Positions 9,147-19,456 of a DNA stretch of 64,000 nt are shown here, piece by piece. The first letter of the stretch is position 1; the number at the start of each line of letters is the position of its first letter. This DNA comes from Kistimonas asteriae. GTDB lineage: Bacteria > Pseudomonadota > Gammaproteobacteria > Pseudomonadales > Endozoicomonadaceae. The position numbers and the translations under genes were made by a program. The stretch spans positions 186,001-250,000 of the forward strand of contig NZ_JAEVHF010000005.1 in the NCBI RefSeq assembly GCF_018263925.1, written 5' to 3'. The notes beneath the pieces were generated by a model, which saw only the letters and a list, made by a program, of their open reading frames with translations, searched no databases and was not told where the DNA came from.

Positions 9147-10427
9147 GTGACTATCATCGATGTTTTATATGCCTTGGGCATCATTCAGGGAATGACACTC
9201 CTGATCGTACTGCTATCCATCAAGGGAAGCAGGCAACAGGCCAACAGAATCATGGCTGTCATGGTGGCAGTGCTGGTTCTGCAGCTTGGGCATTACCTGT
9301 TGCTCCGTCACGGTTTCTTTCTTGATCACCCGGCCACGGCGCTAACCCATATCCCTCTCGACTACCTGGTGGGTCCCCTGCTCTATTTTTACGGGCTTGC
9401 GCTGGTGCAGCAGTCATTCCGACGTATACAACTGCTGCATTTTCTCCCGGCGTTGCTGGCACTAGTGCCGATGATTACCTTCAATAATCTCCAACCGGAT
9501 TACCAGGTCGCATTTCTCAAATACCTTTGGTTCAGGGAACTGAGTCTTAACCAGGTGAACCTGTCACAACTGCCTTTGCCAACACTCTGGAGCCTGTGGA
9601 TCAAATATGCTTTACACGGCACACTGTTCCTGATGCATGTAGGTTTTTACTGCCTGTTGCTGCACAAAACCATCAAAATGCATCGCCGGCACCTGATCAG
9701 ACACTATTCGTCTATCGAGGAAAGGGATCTCAAATGGCTCCAGAATCTAAACTTGGGATTGATTACCTATCTGCTGATATTTCTGGTATTCAACCGAATC
9801 CCAAGACTGATCACAACCCCTGGAAGCCCGGCCAACTTCAATCCGCAACTGGTACTGGTTCTGCTGGTACAGGCCATTGCACTGGTTTCCCTGTGGCAGC
9901 CTGACTTGATTCATGGGCGACAGTCTTCCAAAGACCGACAACCCGATAACACTCCAGATCCAGATAGCGACAAGACGGAAACCGAACCCTCCAAGTCCCC
10001 TGCTGAAGATATTTCTGTTGCCAGGCCAGCCGAAGAGTTTGATGAAAAAGAGGCCTATAAACGATCCGGATTGAGCCTGGAAATCGCACAGGAATACCGC
10101 ATAAAAGTCATGCATGTGATGCAGGAAAGGCAACTGTACCTGGATAATGAACTGACGCTGAATGATCTGGCGGAACAGGCGGATATTCTCCCCCACCACC
10201 TGTCCGAAGTTCTGAACAGACAGATGAATCAGAACTTCTACAGTTTTGTGAACGACTACCGCGTTCACTACGCTAAGGAGCTACTCTCCAATCCTGAAAC
10301 CCGGGATATGCCCGTGGTCGAACTGGCGTTCGAGGCTGGCTTCCGATCCAAGTCATCGTTTTATGATGCGTTCAAAAAGGCTACCAGCAGCACCCCGACG
10401 CAATACAAGAAAAAGTGCCTGGCTTAA
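9147..10427 (+). CDS. Membrane-bound AraC-family transcriptional regulator
   Basis: A 426-residue protein. The first 250 residues form about seven hydrophobic helices, starting with LYALGIIQGMTLLIVLLSI. A charged, low-complexity linker follows (about residues 255-300). The last 100 residues are an AraC-type double helix-turn-helix domain (LTLNDLAEQADILPHHLSEVLNRQ, then VVELAFEAGFRSKSSFYDAFKK). This architecture is known in regulators that sense signals at the inner membrane. The frame starts with GTG at 9147 with a weak ribosome site; the first downstream ATG (9192) would cut the first helix. It may control the nearby propeller/DUF3604 cluster, which is inference from position. Confidence 0.85.
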   Translation: MTIIDVLYALGIIQGMTLLIVLLSIKGSRQQANRIMAVMVAVLVLQLGHYLLLRHGFFLDHPATALTHIPLDYLVGPLLYFYGLALVQQSFRRIQLLHFLPALLALVPMITFNNLQPDYQVAFLKYLWFRELSLNQVNLSQLPLPTLWSLWIKYALHGTLFLMHVGFYCLLLHKTIKMHRRHLIRHYSSIEERDLKWLQNLNLGLITYLLIFLVFNRIPRLITTPGSPANFNPQLVLVLLVQAIALVSLWQPDLIHGRQSSKDRQPDNTPDPDSDKTETEPSKSPAEDISVARPAEEFDEKEAYKRSGLSLEIAQEYRIKVMHVMQERQLYLDNELTLNDLAEQADILPHHLSEVLNRQMNQNFYSFVNDYRVHYAKELLSNPETRDMPVVELAFEAGFRSKSSFYDAFKKATSSTPTQYKKKCLA

Positions 10428-10445
10428 CTTGCATCGGTACCCAAC

Positions 10446-10470
10446 CAAAAATGCGCCTTTTCAGGCGCAT
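10446..10470 (-). terminator. Rho-independent terminator for the beta-propeller operon
   Basis: A perfect 8-bp stem (ATGCGCCT / AGGCGCAT) with a four-base loop at 10451-10470 is followed on the minus strand by a TTTTT run. It lies between the convergent AraC and propeller genes and would end the minus-strand operon that begins at 16827. Confidence 0.8.
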
Positions 10471-10491
10471 TGCCATCTTCCTTTCATACCA

Positions 10492-12459
10492 TTAAAACTG
10501 GTCGGTCAATGTTTCCAGCTTGTCGGCCATGGCCAACAGCTGTGTAGAATCCGAGGTGATGGTTTCTTTCTCCGCTTTAATCAGCCGCTGCATTGCATCA
10601 TACAGCGGTTGACTGATACGCCCTTCCGCGTGGGCGACAGGTAATGCCCGTAAAGCTTGATCCAGCAGCTGGTTAATCTGAAAGACATCCTGTTCAACTA
10701 CCGCAGGATTATTCAGGGTTGCCGCATTGCGGGCGCGTCCCGCGGCTGCCCAGAGTGCATCACGAACAATAAGCTCATTATAGATCGGCTTATATTTGGT
10801 AATCCCCCCCATAACAGACTGCGGACTTTTATCCTCACCCAGGATAACCCGTGTTAATACACGGCGTAGCGGTGAATTACCGATATACAGTGCACCATCT
10901 GGCCCGGTCACGGTAGACGAAACTGAATCTTCGCCCCCCTCGACAAAGTATTTGATATCACCGGTTTCCCGATCAATAAACCCTGCTCCGACTTTATAGG
11001 GAAAGCGCATCTTTCCCATTAATACGCCGACAGTGGCGGTGAAGGTCAGCCCGTTTGCCCCCAGTTCAGCCCCCAGTACATTAAAGTTTTGCTGAAACAA
11101 ACCGGGCTTAAACATATCCAGCCTGGCAAACCAGGCGATCTCGCCACGGTCACCCCGGTCAAACAGTTTCACAATGTCGCTTTTGGTATTGGCATAAATT
11201 TCACTGTTATCTGCAGCAACGACCAGTGAGCCGGTCACCTTGTTACCTACCGCTTTGGACCAGATAACGTCCCCATTGCTGGCGTCCACGGCATACACGG
11301 TGTCAAATGCGTTAGCGATGTAGATCCGTTTTCCATCAGCACTGATCGTAGGCGTAGATGCTGTTCCGCCTGGCACCTCAGTCACCGAGTTGATCTTGAA
11401 CGTATAACGGTCTCCCTGCCTGACCAAATCCAGCCCATACAATGCCGCGGATTCTGCCCATCCATCCACAGAACCATCGGCTTCATCGGGCAGTGTGGCG
11501 GCGATCCAGACACGGCCACTGTTACTGTCCACCGAAAAGAAATTGGTCACCTTCTGCTTTTCTCCGGCAGCGCCATGAAGGACTGCGCCGAGAATATCAA
11601 AATCGTCACTGTAGCCACCGAACATATGGGCAGCATCCTGGTTGGCTTTTCTAGCGACGTTTTCCGGCAGGGTAAAATTGTTAACCGGTGCTTTGGCCCC
11701 GGGCATCACATAGGGTTTATCGAGCAGTGGTCGTCCGGTTTTACGGTCCAGTACATAGACAGAACCATCCCCCATGGACGCAATCACCGCATCATAGCTG
11801 GCGATGTAATTCATGCCGAAGCTATGCTTGGGCGGCTCCATGATGTTTCTGTCCAGCGGAGGCAACCCAGTGGGAACATCCCATATCACTTCTCCCTCGG
11901 TAGTGACGGCCATGGCCCGATCATAGGTGCCCAGGTAAATTACATCCTTGCCTGTCTCAGGATCAATCAGCACATAGGGCGTACCACAACCGAAACTAAA
12001 ACCTTCCAGTGCCCAGCGCCGCTCCCCTTTTTCCGGCTCAATGGAGACCAGCATTACATCGGTATTGTTAAGAATGGGGCAGAAATAAATATTGCCGGCG
12101 CTGTCAAACACTGGTCCCTCGGTAATGAACATGTCCTGTTCTACCGTCCAGTCCACGGCAAATGCCGGTGCAAAAACCGTTGATATCTCATCAGAGCCGT
12201 GGGTATCGGTATGCAACGCCCGCCCGATGGTCACCTGTCGGGCATTGGGATTATTACTGCTGGAAATACGTTTTTCGCCCATGGGTTTCCAGTCCGTTTT
12301 TCCGGGAATCCCATACTCCCTGGGAATAGACTCCGTCGTTGGAAGTAGACGTATCACCGCTATCTTGACCTTATTCGATGCGGTCCAGGCAATTGAAAAC
12401 GCAATCACCAGCAGGGCCGCCACAATCAGGAGCAGCCATTTTCTGGACATTGTTGCCAT
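10492..12459 (-). CDS. Membrane-anchored PQQ-type beta-propeller protein (copy 2)
   Basis: About 655 residues. The ATG at 12459 gives a short cytoplasmic N-terminus and one signal-anchor helix (WLLLIVAALLVIAFSIAW), so the body is periplasmic. Repeated blade motifs such as VYAVDASNGDVIWSKAVGN, VYVLDRKTGRPLL and IYLGTYDRAMAVTTEGEVIW mark a PQQ-like seven- or eight-bladed propeller. I see no evidence that it binds PQQ or is a dehydrogenase. It is by eye around two-thirds identical to the adjacent copy at 12541-14511, including an almost unchanged DALWAAAGRARNAATLNNP block near the C-terminus, so it arose by tandem duplication. Confidence 0.8.
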   Translation of the reverse strand: MATMSRKWLLLIVAALLVIAFSIAWTASNKVKIAVIRLLPTTESIPREYGIPGKTDWKPMGEKRISSSNNPNARQVTIGRALHTDTHGSDEISTVFAPAFAVDWTVEQDMFITEGPVFDSAGNIYFCPILNNTDVMLVSIEPEKGERRWALEGFSFGCGTPYVLIDPETGKDVIYLGTYDRAMAVTTEGEVIWDVPTGLPPLDRNIMEPPKHSFGMNYIASYDAVIASMGDGSVYVLDRKTGRPLLDKPYVMPGAKAPVNNFTLPENVARKANQDAAHMFGGYSDDFDILGAVLHGAAGEKQKVTNFFSVDSNSGRVWIAATLPDEADGSVDGWAESAALYGLDLVRQGDRYTFKINSVTEVPGGTASTPTISADGKRIYIANAFDTVYAVDASNGDVIWSKAVGNKVTGSLVVAADNSEIYANTKSDIVKLFDRGDRGEIAWFARLDMFKPGLFQQNFNVLGAELGANGLTFTATVGVLMGKMRFPYKVGAGFIDRETGDIKYFVEGGEDSVSSTVTGPDGALYIGNSPLRRVLTRVILGEDKSPQSVMGGITKYKPIYNELIVRDALWAAAGRARNAATLNNPAVVEQDVFQINQLLDQALRALPVAHAEGRISQPLYDAMQRLIKAEKETITSDSTQLLAMADKLETLTDQF

Positions 12460-12540
12460 GATTAAGAACCTTTTTATGTTTTTATTGTTCTGCACTGTGT
12501 CCAATAACGTGCTTAAACCGCTGCTCCACCGAGGGTTTTG

Positions 12541-14511
12541 CTATAGCCGACGGCTCATGCTTTCCAGATTATCTGCCAGTTTCAGCAATTTTTCGGAATC
12601 AGTACCCAGCGCTGCTTTCTGGCTGATGATATTCCCCTGAAATTCGGCCAACAGCTCATCACTGATAACGCCTTCCTGCAGGGCAACCGGCAGCACACTG
12701 ACCGCCTGGTCCAGTAATTGATTAATCTGGAAGATATCCTGTTCAACCACCGCAGGATTATTCAATGTTGCTGCATTGCGGGCCCGCCCTGCGGCAGCCC
12801 AAAGGGCATCACGGACAATCAGGTGGTTGTGGACGGGTTTGAATCGGGTGATTCCCCCCTGAACCGGCATGGGACTCTTGGCCTCACCCAAAACGGCACG
12901 GGCGAGTACACGACGCAGTGGTGAATTTCCAATGTAAAGGCCGCCTTCCGGCCCTGTCACCATGGATGACACGGAATCCTCACCACCTTCGACAAAGTAG
13001 CGCACCTCACCCGTTTCCCGATCCAATATTCCGGCACCGATCTTGAGCGGAAACTTTTTCTTGCCAGCATTCAGGCCTACCGCACCGGTAAAGGCAATGC
13101 CATTGGCTCCCACTTCCGCACCAAGCGCCTTGAAGTTGCTCTGGAATGGGCCAGCCTCAAACATATCCAGCTTGGAGACCCAGGCTTTTTCAGCATGATC
13201 CCCGCGATCAAACAGCTTCACGATCTGTGTGCGGAGATTGGCATAAATTTCACCATTATCTGCCGCGATAGTGAGCGAACCCGCCACTTTATTGCCCACA
13301 TTAAACGACCATACTTGTTCACCGGTATTGGCATCGATGGCATAAACACTGTCAAAGGCATCTGCAATATAGACACGCTGACCATCCGCACGGATAGCCG
13401 GTGTGGATGCAGTGCCACCGGGAACCTGTGTCACCGAGTGCACGTCAAACTGGTAATGCTCCCCTTTTTTCTCAAGGTTCAGGCCATAGAGAGCGGCATA
13501 CTCTGCGAATCCGTCGACCTTGCCATCAGCGTCATCCGGCAATGTGGCGGCAATCCATAACCGGCCGGTATTGCTGTCTATGGAGAAAAAGTTGGTCACC
13601 TTCTGTTTTTCTCCGGCAGCGATGTGCAACACGGCAGAAACAGGATCCTGCCCGTTCAGGTTTTCCTGACCACCAAACATATGGGCCGCATCCCGGTTGG
13701 CTTTAAGTGAAACCACTTTTGGCAGGGAGAAGTTTGTCACACCGGTTTTGGCGCCGGGCATGACATAGGGCTTATCCAGCAGGGGTTGACCGGTTTTCCG
13801 ATCCAGCACATACACCGAGCCGTCACCCATGACAGCCACCAGCGCATCATAGCGGGCCAGGTAATTCATACCAAAACTGTGCTTGTTGCCATCAATCACG
13901 GAGGGATCCAGTGTCGGCAAACCGGTGGGAACATCCCACAGGACTTTCCCCTCCGTTGTCAGGGCCATTGCACGGTCATAGGTGCCCAGGTAGATGACAT
14001 CGTCACCGGTGTCTGGATCGATTAGCACGTAAGGTGTGCCACAGCCCAGACTGAACCCTTCAACGACCCAGCGTCGTTTACCATGTTCCGGCTCAATGGA
14101 AACCAGCAATGCATTCTCGGTAGGATAGACTGGGCAAAAATAGATATTCCCGGCACCGTCAAACACCGGGCCTTCAGTAACGAACATATTGGGTTCGGCA
14201 ATCCAGTCCAGCTCAAAGGCCGGTGCAATCACCGTAGATATCTCATCCGATCCATGGCTATCCGTATGCAGTGCGCGGCCAAAGCTGACCTGGCGGGCAT
14301 TGGGGTTATCACTGCTCGAAATCCGCTTCTCGCCAACGGGCCGCCATTCGGTGAGTCCCGGCAACGGGTAAGTTTTCACCGGTGACTCCATCGCCGGTAA
14401 CAAACTCACCAGCAGTATCCGAGCCTTGTTTGACACCGCAACGGCAACCGCCAGTAACATCAGCACCAACACCCAGAAGAAAGCGACACGCATTATTATT
14501 GTTTTCATCAT
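12541..14511 (-). CDS. Membrane-anchored PQQ-type beta-propeller protein (copy 1)
   Basis: About 656 residues, with an N-terminal anchor helix (VAFFWVLVLMLLAVAVAVSN) and the same propeller architecture as the downstream copy: VYAIDANTGEQVWSFNVGN, VYVLDRKTGQPLLDKP and the shared CGTPYVLIDPDTG block. The start is one of two adjacent ATGs (14511 or 14508). The upstream DUF3604 gene stops only 12 bases earlier, so the two are one operon and probably act on the same substrate in the periplasm. The conserved C-terminal block, absent from ordinary BamB-type propellers as far as I know, may be a docking site. Function unknown. Confidence 0.8.
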   Translation of the reverse strand: MMKTIIMRVAFFWVLVLMLLAVAVAVSNKARILLVSLLPAMESPVKTYPLPGLTEWRPVGEKRISSSDNPNARQVSFGRALHTDSHGSDEISTVIAPAFELDWIAEPNMFVTEGPVFDGAGNIYFCPVYPTENALLVSIEPEHGKRRWVVEGFSLGCGTPYVLIDPDTGDDVIYLGTYDRAMALTTEGKVLWDVPTGLPTLDPSVIDGNKHSFGMNYLARYDALVAVMGDGSVYVLDRKTGQPLLDKPYVMPGAKTGVTNFSLPKVVSLKANRDAAHMFGGQENLNGQDPVSAVLHIAAGEKQKVTNFFSIDSNTGRLWIAATLPDDADGKVDGFAEYAALYGLNLEKKGEHYQFDVHSVTQVPGGTASTPAIRADGQRVYIADAFDSVYAIDANTGEQVWSFNVGNKVAGSLTIAADNGEIYANLRTQIVKLFDRGDHAEKAWVSKLDMFEAGPFQSNFKALGAEVGANGIAFTGAVGLNAGKKKFPLKIGAGILDRETGEVRYFVEGGEDSVSSMVTGPEGGLYIGNSPLRRVLARAVLGEAKSPMPVQGGITRFKPVHNHLIVRDALWAAAGRARNAATLNNPAVVEQDIFQINQLLDQAVSVLPVALQEGVISDELLAEFQGNIISQKAALGTDSEKLLKLADNLESMSRRL

Positions 14512-14523
14512 CAATGACCGTCG

Positions 14524-16827
14524 TTATTGCATGTTGGACAATGAGCTCGCCGTTCGTAACGGAGCCCCGGCGAAATCCACAAAGATCGGTGATGACCAGG
14601 CCCGGTGCTCACTGTCAGCCAGACAGTCATCATCAGCACTCGTGCGATCATCGGAATAGCAGGCATTCACTCGACGACACTGGCCGGATTCATCGTACTC
14701 ACAGCGCAGGTTGCCTCCGTTAATGGTCGGCGTTGCCTGCTGTACAGCGCGCACATAATACAACGCATCACGACTGCCCTTATTGAAGTCCGGGTCTTCA
14801 AATTCGATCGTGCAGCCATGGCCATCCGCCGGGCAGTCAAAGGTTTTCCAGGTGTCGAGAATCACGGTTTCCAGCGGCTCGTCGGGCGAAATCTGTGGCG
14901 TGATTTTCACTACTTCCATCCGTACGATGGGGATCCGCTCATCGGTCGGGTTATAGCATTCGCCCCGGCATAACCGCTGCAGCTCGTTAGTACCGAGAAT
15001 ATCCGCCGTCTGCTCAGGACAACCAGGTTTCTGCTTGAATGCGCCGAAAGCACGGGCCCGGAATCGGGGTATTTCACTCATGGCCAGTGATTGGCCCATC
15101 CCGTAAACACCCTGATTATTTTCCTGTTTCGGGCCATTGAGCAGCTCAAACCAGAGCATGATACGGGGGCCACTGGTGCTGTAGACTTCATTTCGCTTGA
15201 TGGAGTCCCAGATGGATTCACGGTCCCGTCCCGTGGCATGCAGTCCAACCAGACCGCCTGTGAACATAAAGGAGTTGGAACGTTCTTTGTTGGAACCGCG
15301 GATATGTTTGGTGCCATCCAGCGGAATGGAAAAGGCGACCGGTTCCACTTTGCCGCGCATCTTGTTATGCAACCAGGTGGAACGCGGGCCGTGGGTATCG
15401 GTAAAGGACATGCGGTCCACCTCTTTGTAACCGTTACCGGCCATGGCTGAGTGGTTATCGCTGGAGCCGATAAAGCCAAAACGGAAGCGTTCTTCCTCAC
15501 CTTCACCGTCCTTAAAGTTGCGAATGGCCAGCGCAGCCTGGGCACTCATGCCCGGACGGTGATTGTAGTTTGGCAAAAAACAATCGTTACACTGGCCTGC
15601 ATCCTGCCATTCATCGGCCGTGGCACCGGGCACAGTTTTATAGCCATTTTTCCCGGCCAGCACATGATTGCCCCGGGCGGTAATTGCTCGACTCTCACAT
15701 TCCCGGGCCGACTCACCTTCCGCCATGCAGCGCTCCCTGATGATTTCACCGGCCTGCCAGCAACCCGGCGTAAAGTCTTCCGTCGGTTCAGGACAATACC
15801 ATCGGCCATTGTCATCGACACCAACCGCACGCCAGGGGCGATATTCTTCGGAGTTGCCATGGCCTGAATAGAGTTCAATGGCCGTCTGCAGGCTGGGGTC
15901 ATGATTGCCCTGGCTGAGCTGGGCATTCCAGTAAACCCCGGCTGGCGCCGTGTTGCCCCAGGCGGTGCCATGGGGAATCACCACCGATGGCATATCCCAC
16001 TGTCGCAGTTTTTCAAATAACTCGGCAGGTGTATCCGCCCGCTCGATACAATCAGACGGTAGCTCTCGTACATCAACCCCTTTGGGGCAGAGCTCCGGCA
16101 GCTTGGTGTCGCGAACAAATTTATCAATGTTGTAGTATTCCTGCCGGTTGGATGGATCCAGTGCCGGCCCCAGGATTTTGAATGCACCGGCATTGGCAGA
16201 GCGCATGGCATCAAAGGCCTGACCTGCAGCGGCAATCGGGCGGGTGGGTACTTTGTCGTCTTCCGTCTCTTTCAATACGACATTCTTATGACCGTAATGT
16301 TCAGATGGCGTGCTGCCTATCTGGGTCCACTCCCAGCCAAGAAAGGCCACAAGATCCGGATTCGCTGGATTCTCTGAAATCGCATTACATTGACGTACGC
16401 TTTCCTTGGTTTTCTGCCAGCGATCCGGCGTCAGGCTTTCAGCATGGTCATTGAGGGAAAAGAAATCTATCGCGGAACAGAACCGTGCAAAATTACAGGC
16501 ATCAGAGGGAGGATTTACTCCCATACCCTGCATAATGGGCAGGCTGTTCTGGAAGGCATCCATGGACAACGTGGTATGAACATGGAGATCACCGAATAGA
16601 ATCTGTTTATTCAGTGGACGGGATTCCTGTCCCTTTCCTGCAGCATCCGATGCTGTCCCTTTAAGCTGGCGTTCGGTGTTGGAAACCTGTTCTGGATTCG
16701 TCGCAGAGACAATACGTCCATAATTCTGCTCCTCTCCGTAGAAGCCAAACCAGGCTCCGGCAAAGTAGATAACGACACTCGCAGCCACTGTTAGCAGTAC
16801 GATTGCCGTACGACCTATCCACGACAT
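14524..16827 (-). CDS. DUF3604 protein, PHP-like metallohydrolase (copy A)
   Basis: A 767-residue DUF3604 protein with an N-terminal signal anchor (TAIVLLTVAASVVIYFAGAW), so the catalytic part should be periplasmic. Motifs match a PHP-type metal site: FGDLHVHTTLS with His82 and His84, SLNDHAESL, VVIPHGTAWGN and GSSDNHSAMAG. Several Cys pairs fit an oxidising compartment. The family has no firmly assigned substrate; a phosphoesterase-like or other hydrolytic reaction is inferred from the fold. It heads a minus-strand operon with both propeller genes and is divergent from its paralogue at 17102. No stop or frame break was seen. Confidence 0.85.
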   Translation of the reverse strand: MSWIGRTAIVLLTVAASVVIYFAGAWFGFYGEEQNYGRIVSATNPEQVSNTERQLKGTASDAAGKGQESRPLNKQILFGDLHVHTTLSMDAFQNSLPIMQGMGVNPPSDACNFARFCSAIDFFSLNDHAESLTPDRWQKTKESVRQCNAISENPANPDLVAFLGWEWTQIGSTPSEHYGHKNVVLKETEDDKVPTRPIAAAGQAFDAMRSANAGAFKILGPALDPSNRQEYYNIDKFVRDTKLPELCPKGVDVRELPSDCIERADTPAELFEKLRQWDMPSVVIPHGTAWGNTAPAGVYWNAQLSQGNHDPSLQTAIELYSGHGNSEEYRPWRAVGVDDNGRWYCPEPTEDFTPGCWQAGEIIRERCMAEGESARECESRAITARGNHVLAGKNGYKTVPGATADEWQDAGQCNDCFLPNYNHRPGMSAQAALAIRNFKDGEGEEERFRFGFIGSSDNHSAMAGNGYKEVDRMSFTDTHGPRSTWLHNKMRGKVEPVAFSIPLDGTKHIRGSNKERSNSFMFTGGLVGLHATGRDRESIWDSIKRNEVYSTSGPRIMLWFELLNGPKQENNQGVYGMGQSLAMSEIPRFRARAFGAFKQKPGCPEQTADILGTNELQRLCRGECYNPTDERIPIVRMEVVKITPQISPDEPLETVILDTWKTFDCPADGHGCTIEFEDPDFNKGSRDALYYVRAVQQATPTINGGNLRCEYDESGQCRRVNACYSDDRTSADDDCLADSEHRAWSSPIFVDFAGAPLRTASSLSNMQ

Positions 16828-17101
16828 ATTACCTCTCCTGTACAGGTGCTGTTCTTATTGTTAGCGAGGATGCCTCTCATCAGCGGCCTACGCTACCACA
16901 AACGTCTGCCCGGGGAGTCTCAGCCGATAATCCCGTACTTCCGGAATCGTGTTTTTTGTCCGTATGCACTGGCTAGGACGCCCAAAATCCAACGATGTGA
17001 GATTGTATCGCCATCTGTGAACCGGTCGACTGGACAACCGTCAAGCCAAGCTTGTTCGGTGCAGTCAAAACAATAATAAACAGCACAGGTAGGGATTCAT
17101 C

Positions 17102-19393
17102 ATGGAGCGTCGTATGACACAAAGACGAGCAGTGGCTCTTTTTGTTAGTGCTCTTGTTCTCTCAGCAATAACCTATCTGGCACTTGCCTATATGGGCATC
17201 TTCGGCCAACTGGAAACGGCTGGCGAGGTCACCGCAGTGGCTCGCCCTCAACAGGTCATTACCCAGCAACAGCAGCAGCAAAAAACCACGGCCCTGCAGG
17301 CAGGTATTACCGAACCCAAACAGATCCTGTTCGGCGATCTTCACGTTCATACGACATTTTCCATCGATGCTTTCCAGAGCAGTCTGCAACTTATGGGGGG
17401 GGAAGGTGCAAGCCCACCATCCGATGCCTGCGACTTTGCACGATTCTGCTCCGCGCTGGATTTTTTCTCTATTAATGACCATGCCGAAAGCCTGACCAGC
17501 AGCAAATGGAACCAGACCCTGGACAGCATTGCCCAGTGCAATGCATCCTCAGCCGATGCATCGAACCCGGACCTGGTGGCCTTCAGCGGTTGGGAATGGA
17601 CACAGGCCGGTACCGAGCCGGGCAACCACTTCGGCCACAAAGTCGTGGTATTAAAAAGTGATAAAAAAGAAGAGCTGCCTAAACGCCCCATCTATGCCAT
17701 TCAACCGTTGCGGGTAGAGCGTGAAGCAACACCAGCGCAGCGTATTGCCTTACCCCTGTTGCATTTCAGTGACCGGCAGCGCGCCTATGACTTCTTTGAA
17801 CTGACGGATTCTGTGGCAAGGGAACCAGTGTGTCCTGAAGGCGTCAACGTCCGTGATTTGCCCGACAATTGTCGTGAAGGTGCCACAACACCGCGGGAAC
17901 TGTTCGACAAGCTGGATCAATGGGGCGTTGAATCCATGGTCATTCCCCATGGCAATACCTGGGGGTTATACACACCACCAGGCACAAGCTGGGACAAGCA
18001 GCTGAAAAATGATAACCAGGACTCTGACTATCAGTTCCTGTTTGAAGTGTACTCTGGCCATGGGACGTCAGAAGAATACCGTGACTGGCGGGCCGTCCGT
18101 TACGATGAGAAGGGCAAGCCCTACTGCCCGGAACCCTCCGATGACTATACCCCCTCCTGCTGGCGTGCGGGTGAACTGATTGAGCAACGGTGCCTGAATG
18201 AAGGACTGGCCAACAGCGAATGCACCGCTCGGGCCAAGACGGCAAGGCTAACCTATGTCCTCAATGGCATTGCCGGCCATAACACAGCGGTGGGTACACC
18301 GTTTGAAGAGTGGCTTAACGCAGGCCAGTGTCAGGACTGTGATCGACCAGCTTTCAACTATCGTCCCGGGGGCTCAGTGCAGTATGCCCTGTCACTTACT
18401 AATTTTGACAACGAACCTGAAAACCAACGCTTCCGTTTCGGCCTGATGGGCTCCAGTGACAACCACAGCGCCCGACCCGGCACCGGTTACAAGGAGATCA
18501 GCCGTTACGGTATGGCGGATATCGCTGGCGTTCAGAATACCAGTACGCACAAGCTTATCTACCAGAAACAAAAACCCAGCGCTGTTCCATCAGACGATGA
18601 CAACATGCTAGATCTCGGCCCGGTTAAACGATACGAGTTTGAACGTGGCTCTTCCTTTTATTACACCGGCGGACTGATTGCCACCCACGCCAATGGCCGG
18701 AGCCGTGAGGCGATCTGGGATGCCATGCAACGGCGGGAAGTCTACGCAACCACGGGTGAACGGCTGCTGCTGTGGTTCGACATGGTGGATGCGCAGGGCA
18801 ACGCCCTCCACCCCATGGGCAGCGAACTAAAAACCGGACAAACACCCCGCTTCCGGGTTACCGCTGTCGGCGCCTTCAAACAAAAACCGGGCTGCCCGGC
18901 GGATGCCATCAGTGATTTTGGTCCGGACAAGATTGAATCCGTCTGCCGTGGCGAATGCTACAACCCGTCTGATGAACGACAGCAGATAGAGCGTATCGAG
19001 ATTGTCAGGGTTGAGCCGCAGATGTACCCCGATGAGCCCATCATCACGGCAGAAGGTGACTCCCGTATCCAGAATGTCTGGAAATCCTTTACCTGCCCGG
19101 CTGACAGCGATAGCTGCAGCGTGACCTTTGACGATGACCGTTTCCTCGAAGAAGCGAGGAATGTCGTGTATTACGCCCGGGCCATCCAGGCGCCTACACC
19201 CAAGATCAATGGCGATACGCTGCGCTGTGAATATGATGCGAACGGTAACTGCATCAGGGTCAGGCCCTGCTATGCCGATGAGCGTACGGATAAAGGTGAC
19301 CAGTGTCTGGCGGAAGTCAGCAGCAAGGCCTGGTCATCGCCCATCTTTGTCGATTATCTCGACCCGATACAGGAGGTGGCCCATAACCTTTGA
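17102..19393 (+). CDS. DUF3604 protein, PHP-like metallohydrolase (copy B)
   Basis: A 763-residue paralogue of the divergent gene at 14524-16827, clearly similar along its length. An N-terminal membrane anchor (VALFVSALVLSAITYLALAY) is followed by a short glutamine run (residues 55-60) and the metal-site motifs FGDLHVHTTFS (His81, His83), SINDHAESL, MVIPHGNTWG and GSSDNHSARPG. The ATG has AGGG nine bases upstream. It is followed 63 bases later by the DUF1302 barrel gene, so it heads the plus-strand half of the cluster. Keeping two diverged copies beside different partners suggests different substrates or a heteromer, which is inference. Confidence 0.85.
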   Translation: MERRMTQRRAVALFVSALVLSAITYLALAYMGIFGQLETAGEVTAVARPQQVITQQQQQQKTTALQAGITEPKQILFGDLHVHTTFSIDAFQSSLQLMGGEGASPPSDACDFARFCSALDFFSINDHAESLTSSKWNQTLDSIAQCNASSADASNPDLVAFSGWEWTQAGTEPGNHFGHKVVVLKSDKKEELPKRPIYAIQPLRVEREATPAQRIALPLLHFSDRQRAYDFFELTDSVAREPVCPEGVNVRDLPDNCREGATTPRELFDKLDQWGVESMVIPHGNTWGLYTPPGTSWDKQLKNDNQDSDYQFLFEVYSGHGTSEEYRDWRAVRYDEKGKPYCPEPSDDYTPSCWRAGELIEQRCLNEGLANSECTARAKTARLTYVLNGIAGHNTAVGTPFEEWLNAGQCQDCDRPAFNYRPGGSVQYALSLTNFDNEPENQRFRFGLMGSSDNHSARPGTGYKEISRYGMADIAGVQNTSTHKLIYQKQKPSAVPSDDDNMLDLGPVKRYEFERGSSFYYTGGLIATHANGRSREAIWDAMQRREVYATTGERLLLWFDMVDAQGNALHPMGSELKTGQTPRFRVTAVGAFKQKPGCPADAISDFGPDKIESVCRGECYNPSDERQQIERIEIVRVEPQMYPDEPIITAEGDSRIQNVWKSFTCPADSDSCSVTFDDDRFLEEARNVVYYARAIQAPTPKINGDTLRCEYDANGNCIRVRPCYADERTDKGDQCLAEVSSKAWSSPIFVDYLDPIQEVAHNL

Positions 19394-19456
19394 CATACCT
19401 TCTGACACGGAAAAAACCAATACAACAACAATAGAAAATAATAACAAGGAACCACG

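Noticed and set aside
17266-17285. Glutamine codon run as a phase-variable tract
   Set aside because: The run is short, interrupted at DNA level by alternating CAA and CAG, and in frame, so slippage switching is unlikely.
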